Origin: Daejeonella oryzae DSM 19973
GTDB taxonomy: Bacteria; Bacteroidota; Bacteroidia; Sphingobacteriales; Sphingobacteriaceae
Direction of reading: 5' to 3'
DNA: 64,000 nucleotides
Assembly: GCF_000422945.1 (NCBI RefSeq)
Contig: NZ_AUHA01000002.1
Span: forward strand, 372,001 to 436,000
The notes under the pieces were generated by a model. The model was given only the letters and a program-made list of their open reading frames with translations, was not told where the DNA came from and did not search any database. Position numbers and translations under genes: made by a program. Position 1 is the stretch's first letter; each line of letters opens with the position of its first letter. Positions 17,474 to 26,077 of the stretch are shown one piece after another.

Positions 17474-18019
17474 TTAAACAGCTTTCTGTTCAAATTCTTT
17501 TTTCAGCTTACGAAGCTGGCTGGAAAGACTGGTATCAAATTGCTTATCTCCCACGTTTAATATAAACCCGCCAATAAGGTTGGGATCTACTTTTGTGGTT
17601 AATAAAATCTCACCATGAGTAGTTTCTTTTATTACTTCCTCAATTTGCTTCTTATTTTCTTCGCTTAAAGGGGCAGCGCTTGTAACTGTTGCTTTAACAA
17701 TGTTTTTGCGGATATTATATTCATCTACAAATGCTTTTGCAATAGAATATAAAATTGACGAACGCTGTTTGTTAACCAGAAGCTTAAAAAACGACAAAAC
17801 AACGGGATTAAAACGGGAAGCGAAAAGTTCTTCCAGAATATTCAGCTTTCTGCTTGGGCTGATAATTGGATTTTTCAATACCGCCTGTAAGGTTGGGTTT
17901 TGCCTAAGAGTTTCTATAAACGATACAATATCGTTCCTGATCGGCTCAAGAGTATTTTGCTCCTCTGCCAGGTCCATTAACGATTTCGCGTAACGCGATG
18001 CAACTTGTATTTCAGACAT
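17474..18019 (-). CDS. atpH: ATP synthase F1 subunit delta
   Basis: This 181-residue delta (OSCP-like) subunit attaches the peripheral stalk to the top of F1. The N-terminal ASRYAKSLMDLAEEQ and the C-terminal block with VDPNLIGGFILNVGDKQFD are the family signatures. The order atpF-atpH-atpA is conventional. The ATG at 18019 fits the family N-terminus (MSEIQVASRYAKSL). The 68-nt gap to atpF and 54-nt gap to atpA hold no obvious terminator, so all are on one transcript. Confidence 0.95.
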   Translation of the reverse strand: MSEIQVASRYAKSLMDLAEEQNTLEPIRNDIVSFIETLRQNPTLQAVLKNPIISPSRKLNILEELFASRFNPVVLSFFKLLVNKQRSSILYSIAKAFVDEYNIRKNIVKATVTSAAPLSEENKKQIEEVIKETTHGEILLTTKVDPNLIGGFILNVGDKQFDTSLSSQLRKLKKEFEQKAV

Positions 18020-18087
18020 ATTATTTTAGTTATGGGCAATGAATTTTAGGTTGCAATGCATCATAAAACCATGCTCAATACTCAATA

Positions 18088-18600
18088 CTAATTAAGTTTA
18101 ACTTCTTTCAACAGATCAGTAACCAGCTCATTTTGTTTGTTCTGATCTTCGAACTGACTGCGTAATACTTTCTCTGCAATTTGAAGAGATAAAGTAGCAA
18201 CCTGATTTTTCACTTCAGCCATAGCTGCAATTTTCTGATTTTCGATTTCCGTTCTGGCTTTCTCAATCATTTTTGCACCTTCAGTTTGTGCAGCAGTTTT
18301 TGCGTCACTTACAATCTGATCTTTTAATTCTTTGGCTTGTTTTAATATCTCATCACGCTCAATACGTGCCTGCTTTAACAGGAGCTCGTTTTCGCTGGTC
18401 AGTTTCGCCATTTCTTCTTTAGCCATTTCGGCCTTAACCAGAGCATCTTCGATAGAGCGCTCGCGTTCGTCTAAAGCCTGCACAATAGGTTTCCAGGCAA
18501 ATTTACTTAACAGGAAAAACAGCAGAATAAAGGCAACAGTTGACCAAATGAACAATCCCGGATCGGGACTTACTAAAGGATTTAATGCCAGTAATGTCAT
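18088..18600 (-). CDS. atpF: ATP synthase F0 subunit b
   Basis: This 170-residue subunit forms the membrane-anchored peripheral stalk. A single transmembrane helix (about residues 14-33, GLFIWSTVAFILLFFLLSKF) is followed by KPIVQALDERERSIEDAL and a long charged coiled coil (about 50-150) rich in Ala, Lys, Glu and Gln. This is the usual AtpF layout, and the length is standard. It is separated from atpE by a hairpin at 18637-18675, which may lower its expression relative to the c-subunit. Confidence 0.96.
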   Translation of the reverse strand: MTLLALNPLVSPDPGLFIWSTVAFILLFFLLSKFAWKPIVQALDERERSIEDALVKAEMAKEEMAKLTSENELLLKQARIERDEILKQAKELKDQIVSDAKTAAQTEGAKMIEKARTEIENQKIAAMAEVKNQVATLSLQIAEKVLRSQFEDQNKQNELVTDLLKEVKLN

Positions 18601-18636
18601 TATTTTATATTTTTTGTTTATTTCAATTCATTAAAT

Positions 18637-18675
18637 AAAAAGAAGGCTGCTGCCAATCGCAACAGCCTTTCTTTT
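18637..18675 (-). terminator. Intra-operon hairpin between atpE and atpF
   Basis: On the minus strand, directly after the atpE stop, a near-perfect 10-bp G/C-containing stem (AGGCTGTTGC pairing with GCAGCAGCCT, one G-U) with a 5-nt loop is followed by a run of five T. It looks like a partial terminator or an mRNA-stabilising hairpin. Either would raise the amount of atpE message relative to downstream atpF-H-A-G, in line with the high copy number of subunit c. Confidence 0.65.
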
Positions 18676-18676
18676 A

Positions 18677-18910
<234 letters not shown>

Positions 18911-18934
18911 TTAAACAAAAAAAATAAATTCATA

Positions 18935-20089
18935 TTAGTGTTCAGCGTGTTCTTCAACCGCCATACCTATAAATAAGGCCGACAAGATAGTGAAGATAAA
19001 CGCCTGAATAAAACCTACAACCAACTCAATTACGCTGATAAAGATTACAAAAGGAACCGCAATACCTGCTACTAAGACTGATTTTAAAATAAAAATCAAT
19101 GAAATTAAACTTAGTATTAGAATGTGACCTGCTGTAATATTTGCAAATAATCGAATCATTAAAGCGATAGGCTTTGTAAATAAACCAATGATCTCTACAG
19201 GAATCATCAGCGGATATAGCCACCATGGAACATGCGGCTTAAATACGTGACCCCAGTAATTTTTGTTACCGTTAACCGTAGTTAGTACGAATGTACACAA
19301 TGCAAGCATCATGGTTACAGAAATATTACCTGTAAGATTTGCTCCTCCCGGGAAGAATGGAATTAAACCCATCAGGTTATTTAACCATACAAAAAAGAAT
19401 ACGGTTAATAAATAAGGCATAAAAGCAGCATATCTGTACCCTAATTGCGGCTTTGCAATATCATCACGAACAAAAAGAATTATTGGTTCCAGAACAGACT
19501 GCAATCCTTTGGGAGCTTTTCCCTCACGTTTGCGGTAAGCTTTAGCTATACTGATGAAAACGACCAATAAAACAATGATGGATATAAACAATGAAACCAC
19601 GTTCTTGGTAATGGAAATATCAAGCGGCTTGGCATTAGTTGGAACACTGTTTTCATCTAACTCTACATATGCTCCTTCTGCATTTTTAGCTGCATTGGGA
19701 TAATAGAATTTACCATGATAATTAATCAGCTTCTGCCCATCCTCTTCGAAAATCTCTGTTCCGTGATCGTTATGACCATGCTTATTTGACAAAAAAGTAA
19801 CAAGCCCGTTATCAGACCATAAAATTACTGGCAAAGGAATTGAAACCGAATGATCACCTTCACCCCAGAAATGCCATTCGTGAGAATCTGCAATATGATG
19901 AAGAATGGTGGCAGAAATATCTTCCTCTTTTTCTTCATGCGGTGCGTTCATTTCAGAACGGCTAACATGCGGTTCTTCTACCTTTACAGGCTCTTGAGCA
20001 ACTGAAGTAAAGATTGTACAGGCTAAAAAAACAGCGGAAAACGCGATGCTAACTATTTTTTTTGAATTGAAAATATGGCTCAAATCCAT
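18935..20089 (-). CDS. atpB: ATP synthase F0 subunit a
   Basis: This 384-residue subunit a forms the proton half-channels against the c-ring. The essential arginine is R313 in LMIRLFANITAGH, and the C-terminal helices end in AVEEHAEH. Unlike the roughly 270-residue proteobacterial protein, it has a long N-terminal extension: a signal-like hydrophobic segment (about 12-31, IVSIAFSAVFLACTIFTSVA) and a periplasmic, His- and Asp-rich region (about 32-150, e.g. SNKHGHNDHGTEIFEEDGQK). Such extensions are typical of Bacteroidota AtpB. Its function is not known to me; a role in assembly is possible. Confidence 0.95.
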   Translation of the reverse strand: MDLSHIFNSKKIVSIAFSAVFLACTIFTSVAQEPVKVEEPHVSRSEMNAPHEEKEEDISATILHHIADSHEWHFWGEGDHSVSIPLPVILWSDNGLVTFLSNKHGHNDHGTEIFEEDGQKLINYHGKFYYPNAAKNAEGAYVELDENSVPTNAKPLDISITKNVVSLFISIIVLLVVFISIAKAYRKREGKAPKGLQSVLEPIILFVRDDIAKPQLGYRYAAFMPYLLTVFFFVWLNNLMGLIPFFPGGANLTGNISVTMMLALCTFVLTTVNGNKNYWGHVFKPHVPWWLYPLMIPVEIIGLFTKPIALMIRLFANITAGHILILSLISLIFILKSVLVAGIAVPFVIFISVIELVVGFIQAFIFTILSALFIGMAVEEHAEH

Positions 20090-20104
20090 TTATTTAAGGG
20101 ATAT

Positions 20105-20494
20105 TTACTTTAATTTTTGGTTGCGCAAGTTACACAACAAACAATAGATTTCAAATACCGTATGAAAGAAATACAGATAAAAATAATTCAGTAAAAATTT
20201 AGTGGGGTCAACGTTGATATTATTTAAATAAACAAAGGCCATTACCATGCAAACAAGCAACTTTATTGTTACAGTTCCCAACAAAGCCTGCCCCGAGGCT
20301 TTGTCACTTATTTGCATTCTCCAATAGGCTATTAAATAAAGTATAAGTGTAAGCAGACCAAAAACCAGATAAAGATCCCAAAAAAAAGGAATCAAAAGAT
20401 TTTTATCCCCAAAGTAATAAGAACCAAAATATGGGAATGCCGCCAATACCGCCAAAAATCCTGCGTAAAGAATAAAAAATCGTTTCAGGCTCAA
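20105..20494 (-). CDS. AtpI-like small membrane protein of the atp operon
   Basis: This membrane protein of about 129 residues has about four hydrophobic segments, between atpZ and atpB where other bacteria have atpI. The topology matches AtpI (c-ring assembly/Mg2+-related helper), but I see no decisive motif, so the assignment rests on position and topology. I chose the TTG at 20494, which overlaps the atpZ stop (TTGA). An ATG at 20566 in the same frame would extend the protein to 153 residues but overlap atpZ by 76 nt and add a hydrophilic stretch unlike a membrane-protein start. The gene is only 15 nt upstream of atpB. Confidence 0.65.
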   Translation of the reverse strand: MSLKRFFILYAGFLAVLAAFPYFGSYYFGDKNLLIPFFWDLYLVFGLLTLILYLIAYWRMQISDKASGQALLGTVTIKLLVCMVMAFVYLNNINVDPTKFLLNYFYLYFFHTVFEIYCLLCNLRNQKLK

Positions 20495-20730
20495 GATTTT
20501 AACTGTCTGATGGTTTGATAAATAGATACAATTACTCCCAAAACTCCGGCCAAAGCGGTTATCCATTGCGTTTCATTCTGGTAGTATTCATCCAGTTTAT
20601 ATCCAATGAAGGCACACACCCCAATGATTGCCATCATCTGGAAGGCTACTCCGGTATATTTTGCATAACCGGATAAAGCCTTCTTCTCATCTTTCAAATC
20701 TTCTTCGTTAGTTGGCTTTTCGGGAATCAT
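20491..20730 (-). CDS. AtpZ/AtpI-family F0F1 ATP synthase-associated protein
   Basis: This 79-residue protein has a charged N-terminus (residues 1-20) and two hydrophobic helices (about 27-46 and 57-75) joined by the KLDEYYQNETQW loop. This is the ATPase_gene1 (AtpZ) pattern: YTGVAFQMMAIIGVCAFIGYK is the family-typical first helix. AtpZ and AtpI are thought to form a divalent-cation channel supporting the ATP synthase. It is the first gene of the operon. A TAGTTTTG promoter-like box lies about 22 nt upstream of its ATG. Confidence 0.85.
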   Translation of the reverse strand: MIPEKPTNEEDLKDEKKALSGYAKYTGVAFQMMAIIGVCAFIGYKLDEYYQNETQWITALAGVLGVIVSIYQTIRQLKS

Positions 20731-20751
20731 AATTGCTGGTTAATTAAGGCA

Positions 20752-20759
20752 CAAAACTA
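20752..20759 (-). promoter_or_regulatory. Candidate -7 element of the atp operon promoter
   Basis: On the minus strand, TAGTTTTG matches the Bacteroidota -7 consensus TAnnTTTG. It lies 22 nt before the atpZ ATG, leaving a very short 5' leader. A clear -33 TTTG at the ideal spacing is not seen, so this is a candidate. The rest of the divergent 20731-21032 gap (302 nt) shows no gene. Near 20950-20970 there is a weak TATATTTA box that could serve porW on the plus strand. Confidence 0.45.
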
Positions 20760-21032
20760 TTAAATTTCACGACTAAATTATGGAGAAGGTTTGCCGGGAA
20801 AACTCCCGATATAATCTCAAGTGCTATTAGTACCGGTTTATTTCGATAATTTTGCAGCATTGCCAGAAAATGATCTTCGGCAAAAAATTATCCCATCAAG
20901 GCATTAAGCAGTCAACCTGTTATCCGGCTTAAGCAAAACTGAATTGAAATACTATATTTACAATTATAGTTCTGCCTTCTCCGGTAAAAATAAAATGGCC
21001 GGTACAAGGTTATTGTAATTAAATACAATCAA

Positions 21033-23765
21033 TTGAAAATCACCTTTAAATACACGTTTGTAGTTATTGCTTGTTTTTGGATTTGCGGATGCGGGTCACA
21101 AAAAAATACAATTGCCAATCGGGGGATGCAAAACTTAACTGCCCGCTACAACATTCTGTATAATGCAAAGGAGCTTGTTAATGAGAGTGAAAGAAATATC
21201 AATTTAACATATCAGGATAATTTCGAGAATTTTATCCCGGTTTTTAAAGATCCGGATGAAAGCCTTGCACAGCCTGAACTAAAAAAACTGGATGACGCAA
21301 TACTTAAGTCTAACACCATTGTAAATGAAAAATTCCAAAGTAAATTTGTTGATGATGCTTATTTCTTAATTGCCAGAGCCAATCATTTTAAGGCAAATTT
21401 TTACAATTCGGCTGAGTATTTCACCTATGTATATCAATCTTTCCCCAAAGAAAAAGAATTAAGACAGGCTGCGTTAGTGTACAAAGCACGATCATTAATT
21501 AGCTCTAACCGATACGAAGAAGCTGAATCAACAATCGATTCTGCTTTTAAATATATTAGTTCTGAAAAGAAATCAGTAGCTGATATTAACGCTTTACGGT
21601 CGCAGCTTTTCATCTATTCGCGACAGTATGATGAAGCAATTCCCTTTCTTCAAAAAGCAATCAGCCTGAGTAAAAGCAAAGAAAATAAAATCAGATGGAC
21701 TTTTTTACTTGCCCAATTACAGAATCATACAGGTAAAACAGAAGCAGCTGCATCCAATTATTTAAGAATTATTAAAAGCAATGCTCCTTTTAATATGGCT
21801 TTTAATGCACTTCTTAACAGGATTACGATTGAAGATGAAAAAAGCGGTAAAAAAATTGATCGGGCGGAACAACTTAACTCCCTGCTAAAAGATGATAAAA
21901 ACCGTGACTTTCTGGATCAGATATATTACGAAATAGGAAATAGTTACGCAGCAGAGAATGATTTAGAAAATGCTATCGAAAATTATAATAATTCACTCAG
22001 GCAAAATTCCAGAAACCAGAATCAGAAAGGTCTTTCCTATTTAAAGCTTGCGGATCTGTATTTAAATCAATCTGATTTTATAAAGGCCAAAACTTATTAC
22101 GACAGCACTCTGACCAACCTTTCTCCGCAATCTGCGAATTATGAGTTGATTCGTAAAAAGTCTAGTAATCTATCTCTGCTTGCCAGTCGATTAACAACAA
22201 TTTCCGAGCAGGATACACTACAAATGCTTGCCAGTTTGCCGGAAGCTGAGCGTAAAACAAGGATAGGTATTTTAGCCCGGCAACAGGCGCAAAAATCCAT
22301 ATCGTCCGATGGCACTATTCAGAACAATATTTTCTACAGCAACACTCAGCCCTTTGAAAATAAACGCGACGGAAAATTCTACTTTAACAACACTACCGCA
22401 TTAAGTCAGGGCTTGTCAGATTTCAAAAGAAGATGGGGAAACAGAAAGCTGGAGGATAATTGGAGACGGAGTCTCCGTTCATCGGCAGACATTGCCAATG
22501 CTACTTCAGCAGAACCAGATTTCCCGGGAATTATGATTCCTGAAAATCCGGACCAGGTTGCCATAACACCTCAGAATTTAGAGAGTCGCTTTGCGGATAA
22601 TATTCCGCTTACTGCAGATCAGAAAGCAGCATCTGATCAGAAAATTGAATCAGCTTATTATGATATTGCCAATTATTACCGTGAAGTTTTAGGTGACTCG
22701 CCGAAAGCAATCCGGAATTATGAGATACTGATCGGGCGGTTTCCGGAAAGTTCTTTTAAGTTGCCCGTCTATTATAATTTGTATCGCTTATATGCGGATA
22801 TCAATCCGGAAAAATCCCAACAATATAAAAATATATTGCTAACTCAATACCCTCAGACGCCGTTTGCTAAGATCATACTGGATCCTTCTTTTAATCAGCA
22901 AACCGATGTAATGGATGTGGCTTTAAATAAATCCTACAATGAAATATATAATTTATACGAATCTAAAAAATATACAGAAGTTTTAAACAGCATCACTGAA
23001 GCCGAGAAAAATTTCGGACAGAATAGTTTATCTCCGCAACTGGCCTATTTAAATGCCTTAGCTATCGGGCATACTCAAAAATTACCGGCTTTGGACACAG
23101 CCTTCCGACAAATCACAAGAGATTTCCCGGAGGATAAATTAATTGTGCCACTGGTTCAGCAGCACTTGGTTTATCTGGAAAATAACCGCGAAATGATGGG
23201 CCGGAGACTATTTGCTCTGCTGGACGAAGATCCCAATGAGCCCCGTTTTGTTGAAGAACCCCGTACACAGCCCGTTCAGCAGCAAGTAATTGTTAAAAAT
23301 TCCGATAAACAGAATGATCCCGTTAAAACTACCGGGGAAAAAGAAGAAATTGTTCAAACCAATCCGGAAATTGCAAATATTCCAAAGCCTTTAGGAAGTT
23401 CATTTTTAGCCCTTGTAGATTCGGCTGAGTATTATTTTGTAGTGAATGTTTTAGATCCCTCCTTAAATTTAAGCTCTTCCAGATTTGGCATAGGTCAGTT
23501 TAACCGAACTAATTTTGCAGGCGGTGCAATAAAACATCAGTTAAAAGCGGTAAATAACCAAAATCAACTGATATTTGTAGGCGTATTTTTTAGTAAGAGC
23601 GATGTTGTGGATTATTACCGGAATATTAATCCATTAATAAAAAACATCATGAAAATACCGGCTGACAAATACAATACCTTTTTTATAAGTAAACAAAATC
23701 TCGATAAACTGAACGATCGCGAAATGGTCAATCAGTACATTGATTTTTATCAGAAGAATTTTTAG
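21033..23765 (+). CDS. porW: PorW/SprE-like T9SS tetratricopeptide lipoprotein
   Basis: This 910-residue lipoprotein has a signal peptide ending in the lipobox ICGC (lipidated C20), then the conserved NRGMQNLTARYNILYN segment. A long array of tetratricopeptide-type helical repeats follows (e.g. SYLKLADLYLNQSDFIKAK, AYYDIANYYREVLGDSPKA), and a C-terminal alpha/beta region (about 790-910). This matches the PorW/SprE family, needed for type IX secretion and gliding in Porphyromonas and Flavobacterium. The start is a TTG at 21033; no in-frame ATG precedes the signal peptide. The penicillin-binding protein gene follows 18 nt later and is probably cotranscribed. The other T9SS genes are 11 kb downstream. 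Confidence 0.85.
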   Translation: MKITFKYTFVVIACFWICGCGSQKNTIANRGMQNLTARYNILYNAKELVNESERNINLTYQDNFENFIPVFKDPDESLAQPELKKLDDAILKSNTIVNEKFQSKFVDDAYFLIARANHFKANFYNSAEYFTYVYQSFPKEKELRQAALVYKARSLISSNRYEEAESTIDSAFKYISSEKKSVADINALRSQLFIYSRQYDEAIPFLQKAISLSKSKENKIRWTFLLAQLQNHTGKTEAAASNYLRIIKSNAPFNMAFNALLNRITIEDEKSGKKIDRAEQLNSLLKDDKNRDFLDQIYYEIGNSYAAENDLENAIENYNNSLRQNSRNQNQKGLSYLKLADLYLNQSDFIKAKTYYDSTLTNLSPQSANYELIRKKSSNLSLLASRLTTISEQDTLQMLASLPEAERKTRIGILARQQAQKSISSDGTIQNNIFYSNTQPFENKRDGKFYFNNTTALSQGLSDFKRRWGNRKLEDNWRRSLRSSADIANATSAEPDFPGIMIPENPDQVAITPQNLESRFADNIPLTADQKAASDQKIESAYYDIANYYREVLGDSPKAIRNYEILIGRFPESSFKLPVYYNLYRLYADINPEKSQQYKNILLTQYPQTPFAKIILDPSFNQQTDVMDVALNKSYNEIYNLYESKKYTEVLNSITEAEKNFGQNSLSPQLAYLNALAIGHTQKLPALDTAFRQITRDFPEDKLIVPLVQQHLVYLENNREMMGRRLFALLDEDPNEPRFVEEPRTQPVQQQVIVKNSDKQNDPVKTTGEKEEIVQTNPEIANIPKPLGSSFLALVDSAEYYFVVNVLDPSLNLSSSRFGIGQFNRTNFAGGAIKHQLKAVNNQNQLIFVGVFFSKSDVVDYYRNINPLIKNIMKIPADKYNTFFISKQNLDKLNDREMVNQYIDFYQKNF

Positions 23766-23783
23766 CAGGAGCCAATTATCAAT

Positions 23784-25994
23784 ATGAATAACAAGTTATC
23801 TCAACAAGACATCAGCCGATATACAATTAGTTTCTGGAAATGGGTCATTGGCCTTATTGCGTTTGGGGCTATTTTAATCTTCAGCATCGGGTTAGGTTTA
23901 TTTGGCCAGCTGCCCTCCTTCCGCGATCTGGAAAATCCAAAAAGTAATCTCGCATCAGAAGTAATTTCTGATGATAATGTAGTTTTAGGGACATATTATG
24001 TTCAAAACCGCTCGAATGTACGTTACGACCAAATTTCTCCGAACGTAATTAACGCTTTGGTTGCTACGGAAGATATCCGCTTTTACAATCACTCCGGCAT
24101 TGACTTTAAGCGTACGTTCACCATTATTTTTTACAACCTATCGGGACGAAAACAAGGGGCAAGTACAATTACACAGCAGCTTGCTTTGAATTTATTTTCA
24201 GAAAGGGCTAAAAATCCGGTAAAGCGTTTTATTCAAAAACTCCAGGAATGGATCATTGCGGTAAAGCTCGAAAGAAATTATACCAAAGAAGAGATCATTA
24301 CCATGTACTTAAACACCGTGGATTTTGGCTCTTACAATACATTCGGAATAAAATCAGCGGCACGCACGTATTTTGACACCACACCAGACAAGCTTGCTCC
24401 TCAGCAGGCGGCTATTTTGGTAGGAATGCTAAAAGGCCCCTCTTTCTATAATCCCTTAAGAAATCCGGAAAGGGCTTTGATCAGAAGGAATACGGTTCTG
24501 AACAACATGAATAAGGAGAATTATTTAAGCGATGAAGAAGTTCAGAGATTAAAGGATCTTCCGATGGGACTTAAATTTAATCCTTCAGATCATAATGAAG
24601 GGTCTGCACCTTATTTCAGAGCGGTGCTGAAAAAAGACATTCAAAAAACTTTCGAAGAAAATTCAATCACCAAGGCAGACGGTACTCCCTATGATCTGGA
24701 CCGTGACGGTTTAAAGATCTACACGACCATTAATTCGCGAATGCAAACCTATGCCGAGCGGGCCCAGAGAGATTATTTAAAAGATCTGCAAAGACAATTC
24801 AATGCTCAGTTCAGAGGAAAAAATCCGTTTAAAGATTACCAGCAATTAATTGACCAGGGAATGAAACGCTCTGAGCGCTATCAGCAGTTAAAAGCCGAAG
24901 GGAAATCAGCGGATGAAATTAAAGAGGATTTTAACAAACCTGTTAAGATGTCAATCTTTAGCTGGAAAGGCGACATTGATACCCTGATGCGCCCAATTGA
25001 TTCTATCAGATATTATAAATTAATGCTGCGAAACGCATTAATGTCTATGGAACCTCAAACAGGTTATGTAAGAGCATGGGTTGGAGGAACCAATTTTGAG
25101 CATTTTAAATATGATCAGGTAAAATCAGGTACACGCCAGGTGGGTTCTACCGCCAAACCTTTTACCTATGCAGTTGCAATAGGCAGCGGCGGTTATTCTC
25201 CCTGCTATTCGGTGGCCAACGAGCCGGTAACCATTGAAGGCTGGACACCACGTGCTTACAAACCACTTCCGGGATATTTAACTTTGAAAACAGCTCTGGC
25301 ACATTCCCAAAATTATATTACAGCGTATATGATGAAGCAGGTGGGAGAAACGGCAGTTGCAACCTTGATTAAAAACATGGGAATAACCAGTAAAATTCCA
25401 GTCGTCCCTTCTATTTGTTTGGGAACTTTTGATGCTTCTGTTTATGATATGACAGGTGCATATTCAACATTTGTTAATTTGGGAGTATGGACCGAACCGC
25501 TTTATTTATTAAGGATAGAAGACAAAAACGGAAATGTGATTTACGAACGCAAGCCCAGAATTAAGGTGGCATTAAATCCGCAAACCGCATACGTAATGAC
25601 GAATATGTTAAAGGCAGTTGTTACCGAGGGCACAGGCAGAAGGCTAAGAGGACGGTACAATTTAAATAATCCTATCGGAGGAAAAACCGGAACTACACAG
25701 AACAATTCTGATGGCTGGTTTATGGGTATCACCCCGCAGCTGGTTACCGGAGTTTGGACCGGGGCCGAAGACCGGGCCATCCACTTTGCTTCAACCGACC
25801 AGGGTGAAGGTGCAAATTCGGCATTGCCAATTTTTGCCTTATATATGAAAAGTGTGTATGCCGATAAAACGTTAAATTATTCAAAAGGCGATTTTGAAGC
25901 TCCCAAGGGCGGCACAACCATCACTTTAGATTGCGGGGCTTATAGCAAACAAGAATCGGGAGAAACGGAACTCGATGAAAAATTAGGATTTTAA
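23784..25994 (+). CDS. Bifunctional class A penicillin-binding protein 1A
   Basis: This peptidoglycan polymerase and crosslinker has 736 residues. There is one N-terminal transmembrane helix (about 18-40). The GT51 glycosyltransferase domain has catalytic E96 in ATEDIRFYNHSGID and the GASTITQQLALNLF motif. The transpeptidase domain has the nucleophile S455 in GSTAKPF (SxxK), the SQN triad and K634-T-G-T. All catalytic motifs are intact, so the enzyme should be active in the periplasm on lipid II. It is 18 nt downstream of porW. A short acidic C-terminal tail follows. Related to PBP1A/mrcA, but the exact paralogue is not certain. Confidence 0.94.
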   Translation: MNNKLSQQDISRYTISFWKWVIGLIAFGAILIFSIGLGLFGQLPSFRDLENPKSNLASEVISDDNVVLGTYYVQNRSNVRYDQISPNVINALVATEDIRFYNHSGIDFKRTFTIIFYNLSGRKQGASTITQQLALNLFSERAKNPVKRFIQKLQEWIIAVKLERNYTKEEIITMYLNTVDFGSYNTFGIKSAARTYFDTTPDKLAPQQAAILVGMLKGPSFYNPLRNPERALIRRNTVLNNMNKENYLSDEEVQRLKDLPMGLKFNPSDHNEGSAPYFRAVLKKDIQKTFEENSITKADGTPYDLDRDGLKIYTTINSRMQTYAERAQRDYLKDLQRQFNAQFRGKNPFKDYQQLIDQGMKRSERYQQLKAEGKSADEIKEDFNKPVKMSIFSWKGDIDTLMRPIDSIRYYKLMLRNALMSMEPQTGYVRAWVGGTNFEHFKYDQVKSGTRQVGSTAKPFTYAVAIGSGGYSPCYSVANEPVTIEGWTPRAYKPLPGYLTLKTALAHSQNYITAYMMKQVGETAVATLIKNMGITSKIPVVPSICLGTFDASVYDMTGAYSTFVNLGVWTEPLYLLRIEDKNGNVIYERKPRIKVALNPQTAYVMTNMLKAVVTEGTGRRLRGRYNLNNPIGGKTGTTQNNSDGWFMGITPQLVTGVWTGAEDRAIHFASTDQGEGANSALPIFALYMKSVYADKTLNYSKGDFEAPKGGTTITLDCGAYSKQESGETELDEKLGF

Positions 25995-26000
25995 AAAACA

Positions 26001-26076
26001 GATACAAGATATTAGACTTGAGATATTGAGACAATAACTTTATCTCAAAATCTCTTATCTCCATCTTATATCTAAT
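26001..26076 (+). repeat. GAGAT/ATCTC-rich palindromic repeat before uvrC
   Basis: The whole uvrC leader is an imperfect hairpin. The inner arms GAGATATTGAGA (26020-26031) and TCTCAAAATCTC (26043-26054) pair with one mismatch, and the outer arms (from 26001 and to 26076) pair imperfectly. The uvrC ATG begins one base after the repeat. It is similar in sequence and position to the repeat before atpG (15764-15841). Confidence 0.65.
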
Positions 26077-26077
26077 C

